This document shows, in pieces, positions 8,488 to 15,930 of a stretch of DNA of 64,000 nt (position 1 is the stretch's first letter; each line of letters opens with the position of its first letter). The position numbers and the translations under genes are program-made. Under the pieces are notes generated by a model. It was not told the DNA's origin. It searched no databases and saw only the letters and a list, made by a program, of their open reading frames with translations. The DNA comes from JACQLN01 sp049274895 (lineage in GTDB: Bacteria > Patescibacteriota > Minisyncoccia > JACQLN01): contig JBASTM010000022.1 of assembly GCA_049274895.1 (NCBI GenBank), forward strand, positions 1 through 64,000, read 5' to 3'.

Positions 8488-9450
8488 ATGTTAATAGACG
8501 ACGTAAAAATAAAAATAAAAGCCGGGGACGGCGGCCGGGGCGCCGTCGCTTTTAATAAAAACTTAATGAGCTTGGGGCCGGTGGGCGGCGACGGCGGCGA
8601 CGGCGGCAGTATTTATTTTGAAGGCGTTTCCAACTTAAACGCCTTGGCCCAATTCAGATACAAAAAAGACATAAAAGTAAAAAACGGCGAAAACGGCAAG
8701 CCGCAATTCAACGACGGCGCCGACACCGAGGATTTGGTTTTGAAAGTTCCGGTGGGCACGGTTATAAAAAATCTGGACACCAAAGAAACGCGCGAGATCA
8801 CCAAGATAGGCGAGCGGATATTGGCCGCGCGGGGCGGACAGGGCGGCAAAGGCAATTTTAAGTTTAGATCTTCGTTAAACACCACGCCGACCCAGTTTCA
8901 ACACGGCCGCGCGGGCGAATCTTTCAGAATACGGCTGGAACTTAAGCTTATAGCCGACGTGGGTTTTATCGGGCTGCCTAACGCCGGAAAGTCCAGTCTA
9001 TTAAACGAGCTGACGCGCGCCCAAAGCAAGGTAGCCAATTACCCCTTCACCACGTTGGAACCGAACCTGGGGGCGTATTACGAGCTTATTTTAGCCGATA
9101 TCCCTGGTATAATTGAGGGCGCTTCGGCCGGCCGGGGATTGGGCCTAAAGTTTTTACGCCACGTGGAGCGCACCAAGATTTTGTTCCACTTGATTTCGGC
9201 CGAATCGGAAAATCCGGCCCGGGATTACAAAATCATCAGAAACGAACTTAAAACTTACGGCGCGGGCCTGATTAAAAAACAGGAATACCTCTTTTTAACC
9301 AAAAACGATCTCGCTACTTCGGCGGAGTTAAAAAAGAAACTGGCCGTCCTAAAAAAGATAAACAAGAACGCCTCGACTGTTTCCATCCACGACTGGGACA
9401 GCTTAGAAAAAGTAAAAAAGATTCTAAATAGGATTCAAGAAAAGAAATAA
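8488..9450 (+). CDS. obg: Obg/CgtA ribosome-associated GTPase
   Basis: The 320-aa protein starts with the glycine-rich Obg fold (IDDVKIKIKAGDGGRG...GGDGGDGGS), followed by the GTPase domain with GLPNAGKSS (P-loop), NYPFTTLEPN (switch I), DIPGIIEGA (G3) and TKND (G4). Obg couples nucleotide levels to ribosome assembly. An in-frame ATG at 8455 would add 11 residues; I chose 8488 because family members begin with M-(F/L)-D-. A TACAAT box at 8437-8442 could fit either start. The C-terminal OCT domain is absent. A bidirectional terminator follows directly. Confidence 0.93.
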   Translation: MLIDDVKIKIKAGDGGRGAVAFNKNLMSLGPVGGDGGDGGSIYFEGVSNLNALAQFRYKKDIKVKNGENGKPQFNDGADTEDLVLKVPVGTVIKNLDTKETREITKIGERILAARGGQGGKGNFKFRSSLNTTPTQFQHGRAGESFRIRLELKLIADVGFIGLPNAGKSSLLNELTRAQSKVANYPFTTLEPNLGAYYELILADIPGIIEGASAGRGLGLKFLRHVERTKILFHLISAESENPARDYKIIRNELKTYGAGLIKKQEYLFLTKNDLATSAELKKKLAVLKKINKNASTVSIHDWDSLEKVKKILNRIQEKK

Positions 9451-9478
9451 AAAAGAGACTGCCGAAGCAGTCTCTTTT
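9451..9478. terminator. Bidirectional terminator between obg and the VWA gene
   Basis: AAAAGAGACTGC (9451-9462) and its exact complement (9467-9478) form a 12-bp stem with a CGAA loop. The A and T flanks make it work for both converging genes. Confidence 0.85.
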
Positions 9479-9515
9479 GAATTGTCTCCTTTATGATTGG
9501 AGGAAGTTGAAAGAA

Positions 9516-10316
9516 CTAGTTGCCGAATCCGCCGGCGGCCGCCTGGCTGAAGCTGACCCCTCCTTGGCTGGCCCGCACCGCGGACTGGCTGAAGACGTTG
9601 AACGCCCGTCGAAGCTCCGAAGGCGAGTTGCCCGGCGTGAGGATCCAGCGATCCTCAATACCCATCTCCTGGAACACTTTCCGGAAATCGGTGCGCCCGC
9701 CGTCGTCGATGCCCATACCGGCAATGATGTGGTTCTCGGTGCGGAGCATGTCGCGAACCAACGCCTGAACACTCGAGGGATTCTGGCGTCTCGAGTGCTC
9801 ATCGGCGCCATCCGTGATGATGAGGGTCACCGTCCGGCACGGCACGCCGTTGTCCTCGAAGGACTGGGCCTTGGCGAGCACGGTGCCCAACAGCACGACC
9901 GACTGGTCGTAGAGCGGTGTTCCTTGGTCGGGATCATAGTTGTGAGCATCCATCCGCACCGCCTGATCGAGGGGCACGAAGGGATACAGCACGAACCCGT
10001 TCAGATACCGGCAGTGGGCGAGAATGCCCTCCTTCTGCTTGGAACCGCCGAGCGCGTCGAGGACGGTGTTGTGGCCATCCCTGACATTCTGGGCGTTGCC
10101 GGCGAACCTGATGGAACCCGAATCGTCGGGCATCATGGTGACCAGTGTGACTTCGCTGGCTTGGACATCGTCGACGTCGATGCCGATTCCCATCTGGATC
10201 TGCTCGCCGATGTCGTTGATGTTGATGAGGCCCGCCGTCTGGGACGACAGCGTTCCCTCGTTCTGAGCGTGGCTCAGCAACGCGGCCACGCTCTGGTTGG
10301 TACCAGACTTGCTCAT
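9516..10316 (-). CDS. VWA-domain protein, YegL/TerY-like
   Basis: The 266-aa protein carries a von Willebrand A domain (about 53-240) with an intact metal-binding site: DDSGS (64-68, a DxSxS match), Thr in GTPLYD (133) and ITDGAD (167-172). An N-terminal segment of about 50 residues and a Gly/Ser/Ala-rich tail flank it. VWA proteins of the TerY/YegL group occur together with a PP2C phosphatase and a Ser/Thr kinase, exactly the neighbours found here, and probably serve as a scaffold or substrate. It is the last gene of the minus-strand unit and has a strong Shine-Dalgarno (AGAAGGAG). A plus-strand open frame of 294 codons over the same bases is a shadow. Confidence 0.8.
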   Translation of the reverse strand: MSKSGTNQSVAALLSHAQNEGTLSSQTAGLININDIGEQIQMGIGIDVDDVQASEVTLVTMMPDDSGSIRFAGNAQNVRDGHNTVLDALGGSKQKEGILAHCRYLNGFVLYPFVPLDQAVRMDAHNYDPDQGTPLYDQSVVLLGTVLAKAQSFEDNGVPCRTVTLIITDGADEHSRRQNPSSVQALVRDMLRTENHIIAGMGIDDGGRTDFRKVFQEMGIEDRWILTPGNSPSELRRAFNVFSQSAVRASQGGVSFSQAAAGGFGN

Positions 10317-10364
10317 GATATGAACTCCTTCTGGGTTGAGAGTTGGAACTTGGAACCGTGAGGT

Positions 10365-11447
10365 CTAGGCGGCGACAGGTATACCCGGCCAGGACTCAAT
10401 CGAATCGGTGGACTTAACCACGTTCATACCGGCATCGGCGTAACGCCAGAGAGCTTCCTCGGCCTGCGGCGTGAAATCGGCGAAGAAGCCGCCGCTCGGG
10501 TTGGGAACGGCCACAGCCGAGGTGCAGTCCTCCAGCACATACACCTTCTTGGCCAAGGCAGAATCCTGTACAAGGATCTCGGCCAAGAAATGATCGATGG
10601 ACGACTTGACGCAGTGGCTCGCGGCCTGACCCGCGATGACCACGGCGTCGGCATCCATCAACACCTTGATGAACCGGGTGTTCTTGGACGCCAGAACTTG
10701 ACCATCGAAACGGAGGAGAACTTCCGGGCTGAAGATGGAGTAGTTCTCCGTGAGCGGATTGCCGCCCTTCACTTCGGCCTCGGATTGCATCTGCCGGACA
10801 TATGCATGAAACATCCGGGCTTCCTGGACGACGCCGACCAGCGTGTGACCGTCGGAACCGAGCATGCAATGCTCGGGCCAGATGTAGAGCTGGTAGCGCC
10901 CGCCTTCCGCGAGCTTCTTGCAGTAGAACTGCGCCTGCTTCCGGAGCCAGCCGTAGTTGCCGTTGCAGAGAAATCCGGCGACCGCCGGGTTCGGCGCTGC
11001 TTGGCCGGCCGGCTGGCCCAGGCGGAGAATCGTGAGATCCTCCGCGAGCATATCGTGGGGCTGGAGGGGGTTGTCATCCTCATCAACCCAAAACGAGGGA
11101 AAGAAGATCTGGAACGGGAAGTGCGTGTCCATGGTCGGGGTGATGTGCGTCAGAACGCCGAGGTTGCGGTAGATGAACTCCGCGGTTCGGCGGCTGTCGT
11201 CGATTGCTCCCGTTCCGCTGCGCCCGCCGACGTAGAGCGTGCCTTCGGGGAAGCAGAAGTCCTTCTGCTCGTCGATGAGCAGGAGGTGAATCTTGAAACG
11301 ATCGCTCGACGCGGCCTTGATGCTGAACTGCCGCCGGTAATCCTGCGCCGAGGTGAACAAGGCGCGGAGGTTGGGCGAGTAGCTCCACTTCGTGGCATTG
11401 CCGGGATCGTAGAAGCTGGGTGACTGCGAATTGCGAGCGCGGGCCAT
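10365..11447 (-). CDS. pncA: Nicotinamidase-like cysteine hydrolase, enlarged
   Basis: The 360-aa protein keeps the isochorismatase/nicotinamidase signature: catalytic Asp in LLIDEQKDF (59, with Asp63), metal ligands in MDTH (Asp107, His109), WPEHCMLGSDG (190-200), and the nucleophile Cys279 in GQAASHCVKSS. The WP-HC and DxH motifs favour nicotinamidase (nicotinamide to nicotinate) over other hydrolases of the fold. It is much longer than typical PncA (about 200 aa), with an N-terminal extension of 50 residues and an insert before residue 190. Divergent pncB would take the product to nicotinate mononucleotide, which supports the call. The Shine-Dalgarno AAAGGAG is clear. Confidence 0.75.
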   Translation of the reverse strand: MARARNSQSPSFYDPGNATKWSYSPNLRALFTSAQDYRRQFSIKAASSDRFKIHLLLIDEQKDFCFPEGTLYVGGRSGTGAIDDSRRTAEFIYRNLGVLTHITPTMDTHFPFQIFFPSFWVDEDDNPLQPHDMLAEDLTILRLGQPAGQAAPNPAVAGFLCNGNYGWLRKQAQFYCKKLAEGGRYQLYIWPEHCMLGSDGHTLVGVVQEARMFHAYVRQMQSEAEVKGGNPLTENYSIFSPEVLLRFDGQVLASKNTRFIKVLMDADAVVIAGQAASHCVKSSIDHFLAEILVQDSALAKKVYVLEDCTSAVAVPNPSGGFFADFTPQAEEALWRYADAGMNVVKSTDSIESWPGIPVAA

Positions 11448-11531
11448 TGCTGGCTCCTTTCGGTGATGAACTGATAAACTGCGGCGTTATTCTAAATCAG
11501 CCGGGACGATCCCGGCATGTTCACTTCTTAA

Positions 11532-13421
11532 TTACTTGATGGTCAGGCGCCATATCTCATGCGATCCGACCACCATAAGACCGATCTTGTCTAGAAACAA
11601 GTGCCGGCCGGTATGCACAAACCGGGCGGAATCGGGGAACTCTTTCTCAACGACAAGATTGTCACCCGAAGCTTTTACCCGAACTATCCCATCGTCAGTC
11701 GCGACAAGAAGAAAGTCGCCCACAGCGCACTTGCCGCGAAGTGTTCCCAGCCAAGATCCGTCACCAGCTTCGGCTTCGGCTCGCGCCTCAACCGTGCCGT
11801 CGTAACGGATAAGAAAACAGGAGTTTATGGTCTTGCCACTGACACGGTTTGAAACGATGAACCAGATTCTGTCCTTGCCAAAAAGACAAGTGGAGTCAAC
11901 AAGTTGGCCATTGAACGGCCTTAAAGTCAGACTGTCGTTGATTCCTTTTTTCTCGGTGTTGAAGATGAAACATTGGCTTAGGCCGCCGGCGCGGTAGAAA
12001 CCGAAGCCGACGCGCGACCCCGTCCAAAACAAAGTCTGTTGAGGCAACACATCGCCAATCGTTTCCTGGAAATCAGCGCCTAAATCGCTCGTGCGCTTAA
12101 TCTGCCCGTTCTGCGTCCAGAAGATATGATGTTCATTGGCGTCAACTACCGGCAACAACCCAAGGGTGTCGACAGTAAGCTTATGAGACGTCTGTTCTTG
12201 GGCGACGAACACAAGAGCGCGGTTGCCGCTTGCGATCACTGTGCCCAATCCTCGGATGCGAAAACGGGCGTGGGGATCAAGAGCGCCGGTTATAACCACC
12301 GAATCATCTTCGCGGCGGTATTCGCCGTTATGATGATAGAGCCAGCGTAAGTTTCCCCCTTGGGAAACAGCGAAAACAATTTTCCCTTCTGTCCGAAAAA
12401 TTCTTTCACCTGAAACAGTTCCCGTGGACACGGCTGTCACCGCCTGTGGGATTATGGCTTTGCATTTGGGGCAAACACCGCGGGCGTGGAGCGTGCCACA
12501 AGTGCCGCAGGTCGTCCAACAAATATCTTCAAGAAGCTGCCGCGGAATTAGCATCCGCTTGTCTCTCTCGAAAATATCGTGGAAGCACTGCAACAGATTG
12601 TCCGGCAGAACACTAAAGTGCCGGGATGGCTTCGGATAGCGCACTTCCGGATGAAATACCGTGATGCGGTGGAGCGGCCGAGCGCCATGGCTTATCTTTT
12701 GGGATGCTTTCTTTGGCTTGTAGACTCCGCCGTATGGTCCGCCGGAAAGACAGAGCAGGGTTTGCATCAGCATAACCGCGAACGCGTACCAATCCGACAT
12801 TTCGTTGTGCGGTTTTGAAAGAAGAAGTTTATTTTCGCTCGGATCACAGAGCAGTGGATCCACGAATCTCTCCGTGAAAACTCTGCACAAGAATCTGCCA
12901 AACTGGCAGCTGTCCGCGTCAATTACATACGCCTCCGCTTTATCCACCAGAACATTAAGATCGTTGAAATCTCCTAGGACAACTCTGTTGGTATGGACCT
13001 GTTGTACTGTCGCATGGAGATCCTGAAAAATCTTCACAACAGTATCGTCCGATATTCCACCTTGCCTGAAGTTGACTTCCCCATACCGCAGAAGAACTTC
13101 CGCTCCTCTTTTGAACGGCATGGTGTAACCGACAACGCTTCCATCTTGCGCATAGGCAAGCTCCTGTGGAGCCACTATACGATGCGGCAGTCCGGAAGGG
13201 AATGATGGCAACTTTTGTTGGTGCTCAGCTATGCGCTTCCGGGCCCCTTCTTGCTCGTGCGGTAAACCTTGGTAGTCGGGGTGATCCGGCGGTTTGAAAA
13301 TCTTTAGCGCCAGACCGCCGCCGACATCATAGATGTCGGCTTCTCCTCCTTTGCCGATTGACTTGGCGGGATCCGGCCGAAATTTCTTTTTGGCCTGGCC
13401 AATCAGAATTTGGGTAGGCAT
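11532..13421 (-). CDS. YegI-like protein kinase with zinc ribbon and beta-propeller-like region
   Basis: The 629-aa protein begins with a divergent Ser/Thr kinase domain (about 15-290): glycine loop GKGGEADIY (23-31), Lys40 in LALKIFK, catalytic loop GDFNDLNVLV (Asp151, Asn156) and metal-binding DAD (168-170). The residues needed for catalysis are present. A zinc ribbon follows (C305, C308, C317, C320). Residues about 330-629 are repeated beta-strand segments that look like a propeller. The GDFN..N loop resembles E. coli YegI, whose genomic partners are a PP2C phosphatase (YegK/PphC) and a VWA protein (YegL), as here. The start is 2 nt after the PP2C stop, with a purine-rich GAGAGGG before it, so translation is coupled. 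Confidence 0.82.
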   Translation of the reverse strand: MPTQILIGQAKKKFRPDPAKSIGKGGEADIYDVGGGLALKIFKPPDHPDYQGLPHEQEGARKRIAEHQQKLPSFPSGLPHRIVAPQELAYAQDGSVVGYTMPFKRGAEVLLRYGEVNFRQGGISDDTVVKIFQDLHATVQQVHTNRVVLGDFNDLNVLVDKAEAYVIDADSCQFGRFLCRVFTERFVDPLLCDPSENKLLLSKPHNEMSDWYAFAVMLMQTLLCLSGGPYGGVYKPKKASQKISHGARPLHRITVFHPEVRYPKPSRHFSVLPDNLLQCFHDIFERDKRMLIPRQLLEDICWTTCGTCGTLHARGVCPKCKAIIPQAVTAVSTGTVSGERIFRTEGKIVFAVSQGGNLRWLYHHNGEYRREDDSVVITGALDPHARFRIRGLGTVIASGNRALVFVAQEQTSHKLTVDTLGLLPVVDANEHHIFWTQNGQIKRTSDLGADFQETIGDVLPQQTLFWTGSRVGFGFYRAGGLSQCFIFNTEKKGINDSLTLRPFNGQLVDSTCLFGKDRIWFIVSNRVSGKTINSCFLIRYDGTVEARAEAEAGDGSWLGTLRGKCAVGDFLLVATDDGIVRVKASGDNLVVEKEFPDSARFVHTGRHLFLDKIGLMVVGSHEIWRLTIK

Positions 13422-13423
13422 GG

Positions 13424-14290
13424 CTACACCCTCTCTTCCTTTTGAGGATCTCGCCTGATTACAATCAAAGTCGTATCATCAGGCAACAAACCTCCAACAA
13501 CCCGCGCCTTGGTAGCGCCAACAACTTCGGCACCTTCTTTGTTGATAAGCGCCAGTCGGCGACGAACAGCATCGTTGTTGGTAAAGTAATGGTCATCGGA
13601 CCAGAACTGGCCGATAGCGCCAATGATATTGTCGCGATGCGGCAGTTTTGTGTCCGCCAATCCAATCAAATCAAGAACACCATCGCAGCCCAAAAGCAAA
13701 TCCTCAAGCTCGCTCGTTGGGATGACCCGGTTCACTTGAATCTTAAGAAGTTCCGGTTGGTTAGCCGTCAAAGATGAACCGGTAAGGTTGTAAGCAAGAT
13801 ATGGCGGTGTGTTGTTGGGAAATGGTCCGAGTTGGAACATTTCTCCGTTTACCACAAAAACTCCATCCCCAAGGGAAAACAAAAAAGTTTCCCAGGGGGT
13901 GATAAGCGCGCCGACTATCGTGAACAGAAAGTAGTCGTTGATCGTCTTGGAAAAACTTTCTCCCATGGACGATGCCAAAACGGCGATCTGGCTGAGTACG
14001 AGAATTTTTACCCGTTCCCAATCAATCCTGGCTTCTTTATCGGATTGAAGAAAAGCTTGCTCAACATACCGTTCTCCGGCCTCGGCCACGAACTGGACCA
14101 CCAGCCGCGCCGAAATTTGGGCGCCTACTTCACTATGAGCGCCACTACCGCAACCGTCACAAACAACCGCCACCAGGCAGTTGTCCGTGCGACGCCAATG
14201 AAAAGCATCCTGATTGTTGGTCCAACCGGGTTGGCCCGGCTTGGTATGCTCCGTACCCGGTACAGAGCCACCGGCAATCTGAAAATCCAT
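13424..14290 (-). CDS. PP2C-type protein phosphatase, YegK/PphC-like
   Basis: The 288-aa protein matches the PP2C family: an early NNQDAF (Asp28), VVCDGCGSG (Asp45-Gly46), FSLGDG (139-143), LLGCDGVLD (Asp203) and LPDDTTLIVI near the C-terminus (Asp271-272), which together bind the two metals. It probably reverses phosphorylation by the kinase encoded next. The frame is open to 14311, but AAGGAGG lies 6 nt before the ATG at 14290 and fixes that start. It is the first gene of the four-gene minus-strand unit and faces pncB across a spacer with palindromic sites. Confidence 0.88.
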   Translation of the reverse strand: MDFQIAGGSVPGTEHTKPGQPGWTNNQDAFHWRRTDNCLVAVVCDGCGSGAHSEVGAQISARLVVQFVAEAGERYVEQAFLQSDKEARIDWERVKILVLSQIAVLASSMGESFSKTINDYFLFTIVGALITPWETFLFSLGDGVFVVNGEMFQLGPFPNNTPPYLAYNLTGSSLTANQPELLKIQVNRVIPTSELEDLLLGCDGVLDLIGLADTKLPHRDNIIGAIGQFWSDDHYFTNNDAVRRRLALINKEGAEVVGATKARVVGGLLPDDTTLIVIRRDPQKEERV

Positions 14291-14332
14291 TAGCTGCCTC
14301 CTTTTCGTCAAAAGACTCGTTTTTAAGCGTAA

Positions 14333-14381
14333 TTACTATGATTTGTTAAAGATCCTTCATAGTAACGCTTGGTTACTATGA
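14333..14381. promoter_or_regulatory. Palindromic operator near PP2C, plus an extra half-site
   Basis: TCATAGTAAC (14357-14366) and GTTACTATGA (14372-14381) are a perfect 10-bp inverted repeat with a 5-nt spacer. A further half-site TTACTATGAT lies at 14333-14342. The core spans ATAGTA to TACTAT over 21 bp, the same architecture as the site in the pncB promoter. Confidence 0.65.
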
Positions 14382-14423
14382 TCTAAAAAAAGCAGTTTTT
14401 GTTTGTGTTGTCAAGCCCAGATA

Positions 14424-14452
14424 TTGACAAAATAGTATTAATTAAATACTAT
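14424..14452 (+). promoter_or_regulatory. pncB promoter with overlapping 21-bp operator
   Basis: TTGACA (14424-14429) and TACTAT (14447-14452) are spaced by 17 nt; an alternative TATAAT is at 14450-14455. ATAGTATT (14432-14439) and AATACTAT (14445-14452) form a palindrome that fills the spacer and -10, the classic position for a repressor. The half-sites match those of 14357-14381. Confidence 0.7.
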
Positions 14453-14499
14453 AATATATAGAGTTTTTGTACCTTAAATACACGAAAAAGGAGAACGGA

Positions 14500-15798
14500 A
14501 TGGATCCTAAGGGTTTTGCCGAACGTCTGCGCGCAAGTTTGGCTGAGTTCAGCCCGCCAGTGCGGTCGCTTTTGGACGTGGATTTCTATAAGTTCACCAT
14601 GGGACAGTTGATCCACTATTATTTTCCGTACACCGAGGTAGCTTTTCGGCTGATAGTCCGGGACGCCAAAATACCCTTGACCGAGTTTGTGGGCGAAGAA
14701 GATTTAAGGCGGTGCCTGGACTATGCCATGGACCTTCGCTTTTCCGTGGACGAGCTTGACTTTCTTAGGAAAACCGACGTCAGCGGGAAAAGCATGTTCC
14801 GTGACCGTTATCTAGATTTTTTACGCGACTTCCGCCTGCCGCCGTACCAGCTGAAGATGACCGACGGAACGATTGAGCTTGTTTTTCCGGGCTGCTGGCC
14901 CAAAGTATCCCCATGGGAAACCATAGCTCTCGCTATTGTGAGCGAGCTTTATTACAGAAGGGTGTTGCGCCACACGCCCATTGAGACACTGAAAAAGATA
15001 TATGAGCGAGCCGAGGCACGGCTTCGGAACAAACTTGATAAGCTGGCGACTCATCCGTATATTGCATTTGCCGATTTCGGCCAGAGGCGACGGCACAGTT
15101 TTTTGTGGCAAGAACATGTGCTGGAATTGTGTCGTGATACGTTGGGACAACAATTCACCGGAACATCCAACACCTACCTGGCCTGGCGTCATAACCTGCC
15201 GGCCATAGGCACCAACGCGCACGAGTTGCCGATGGTGATGACGGCTCTCGCCAGCTCCGACGAGAAGATGCGCCAAGCGCAATATCATGTGCTGGAACTC
15301 TGGCAGACGATCTACGGCCAGGATTTGCGGATTTTTCTGCCGGACACTTACGGTTCGGAACAGTTTTTCGCCGGAGCGCCGGAATGGCTGAAAGACTGGC
15401 GTGGCCAACGCCAAGATTCCGGCGATCCAAAAATAGAAGGTGAAAGGTACGCGAGCTGGCTCCGGGAACGGGGCGTTGATCCAGCCGAACGTCTGACCAT
15501 CTTTTCGGACGGATTGGATGTTGACCCGATGATTGAAATTGGTTCGCATTTTGAAGGCAAACACCAGCACGCTTACGGTTGGGGCACGCTGCTTACCAAC
15601 GATTTCACCGGCTGCGATCCCGCCAACCCAAACCTGCGGCCTTTTTCCATGGTCTGCAAAGTCGTGGCGGCCAACGGCCGGCCCTGCGTTAAACTATCCA
15701 ACAATCCCGCCAAGGCCACCGGGCCGGCGGCAGAGGTCCAGCGCTACCTGCGCGTTTTTGGAAACAAAGGCCGCGCGGACCAGCCGGTTCTGGTCTAA
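14500..15798 (+). CDS. pncB: Nicotinate phosphoribosyltransferase
   Basis: The 432-aa protein belongs to the PncB family, which joins nicotinate and PRPP to nicotinate mononucleotide with ATP. Visible family segments are LLDVDFYKFTMGQ near the start, FADFGQRRRHSF in the middle (with the His region), GTSNTYLAWRH, the GTNAHELPM stretch, and SDGLDVDPM late, where the PRPP phosphate is bound. AAGGAG lies before the ATG at 14500, so the upstream in-frame TTG at 14467 is not used. The leader carries TGTACCTTAAA (14467-14477), a word shared with three other leaders. The gene diverges from the nicotinamidase-kinase-phosphatase unit, so the two halves would complete NAD salvage from nicotinamide. Confidence 0.92.
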   Translation: MDPKGFAERLRASLAEFSPPVRSLLDVDFYKFTMGQLIHYYFPYTEVAFRLIVRDAKIPLTEFVGEEDLRRCLDYAMDLRFSVDELDFLRKTDVSGKSMFRDRYLDFLRDFRLPPYQLKMTDGTIELVFPGCWPKVSPWETIALAIVSELYYRRVLRHTPIETLKKIYERAEARLRNKLDKLATHPYIAFADFGQRRRHSFLWQEHVLELCRDTLGQQFTGTSNTYLAWRHNLPAIGTNAHELPMVMTALASSDEKMRQAQYHVLELWQTIYGQDLRIFLPDTYGSEQFFAGAPEWLKDWRGQRQDSGDPKIEGERYASWLRERGVDPAERLTIFSDGLDVDPMIEIGSHFEGKHQHAYGWGTLLTNDFTGCDPANPNLRPFSMVCKVVAANGRPCVKLSNNPAKATGPAAEVQRYLRVFGNKGRADQPVLV

Positions 15799-15815
15799 AA
15801 CAGTTCGACAAGTCG

Positions 15816-15842
15816 TTCGACCCTGAGGGTCTCAGGCCTTCG
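15816..15842. repeat. CTGAG/CTCAG repeat after pncB
   Basis: TTCGACCCTGAGGGTCTCAGGCC is an imperfect palindrome that resembles the in-frame element at 54989-55015 in uvrC (CTTCG..CTGAG-GT-CTCAG..CGAAG). It belongs to the dispersed repeats of this genome. Confidence 0.5.
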
Positions 15843-15893
15843 GTTCTGAGAAACCTCAGTCTCGATGAACCCGATGGGCTCATCATAAACGGC

Positions 15894-15930
15894 GAGAGCG
15901 GTTGCCAAACAGCCGCTCTCTTTTATTTTT
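15894..15930 (+). terminator. Terminator of pncB
   Basis: GAGAGCGG (15894-15901) pairs with CCGCTCTC (15913-15920) and is followed by TTTTATTTTT. The T-run overlaps the stop codon of the converging dnaX gene. Confidence 0.85.

Noticed and set aside
9477..11423. Plus-strand open frames of 294 and 277 codons over the VWA and nicotinamidase-like genes
   Set aside because: The minus strand carries intact MIDAS and catalytic motifs and strong Shine-Dalgarno sites; the plus frames are shadows caused by high GC.
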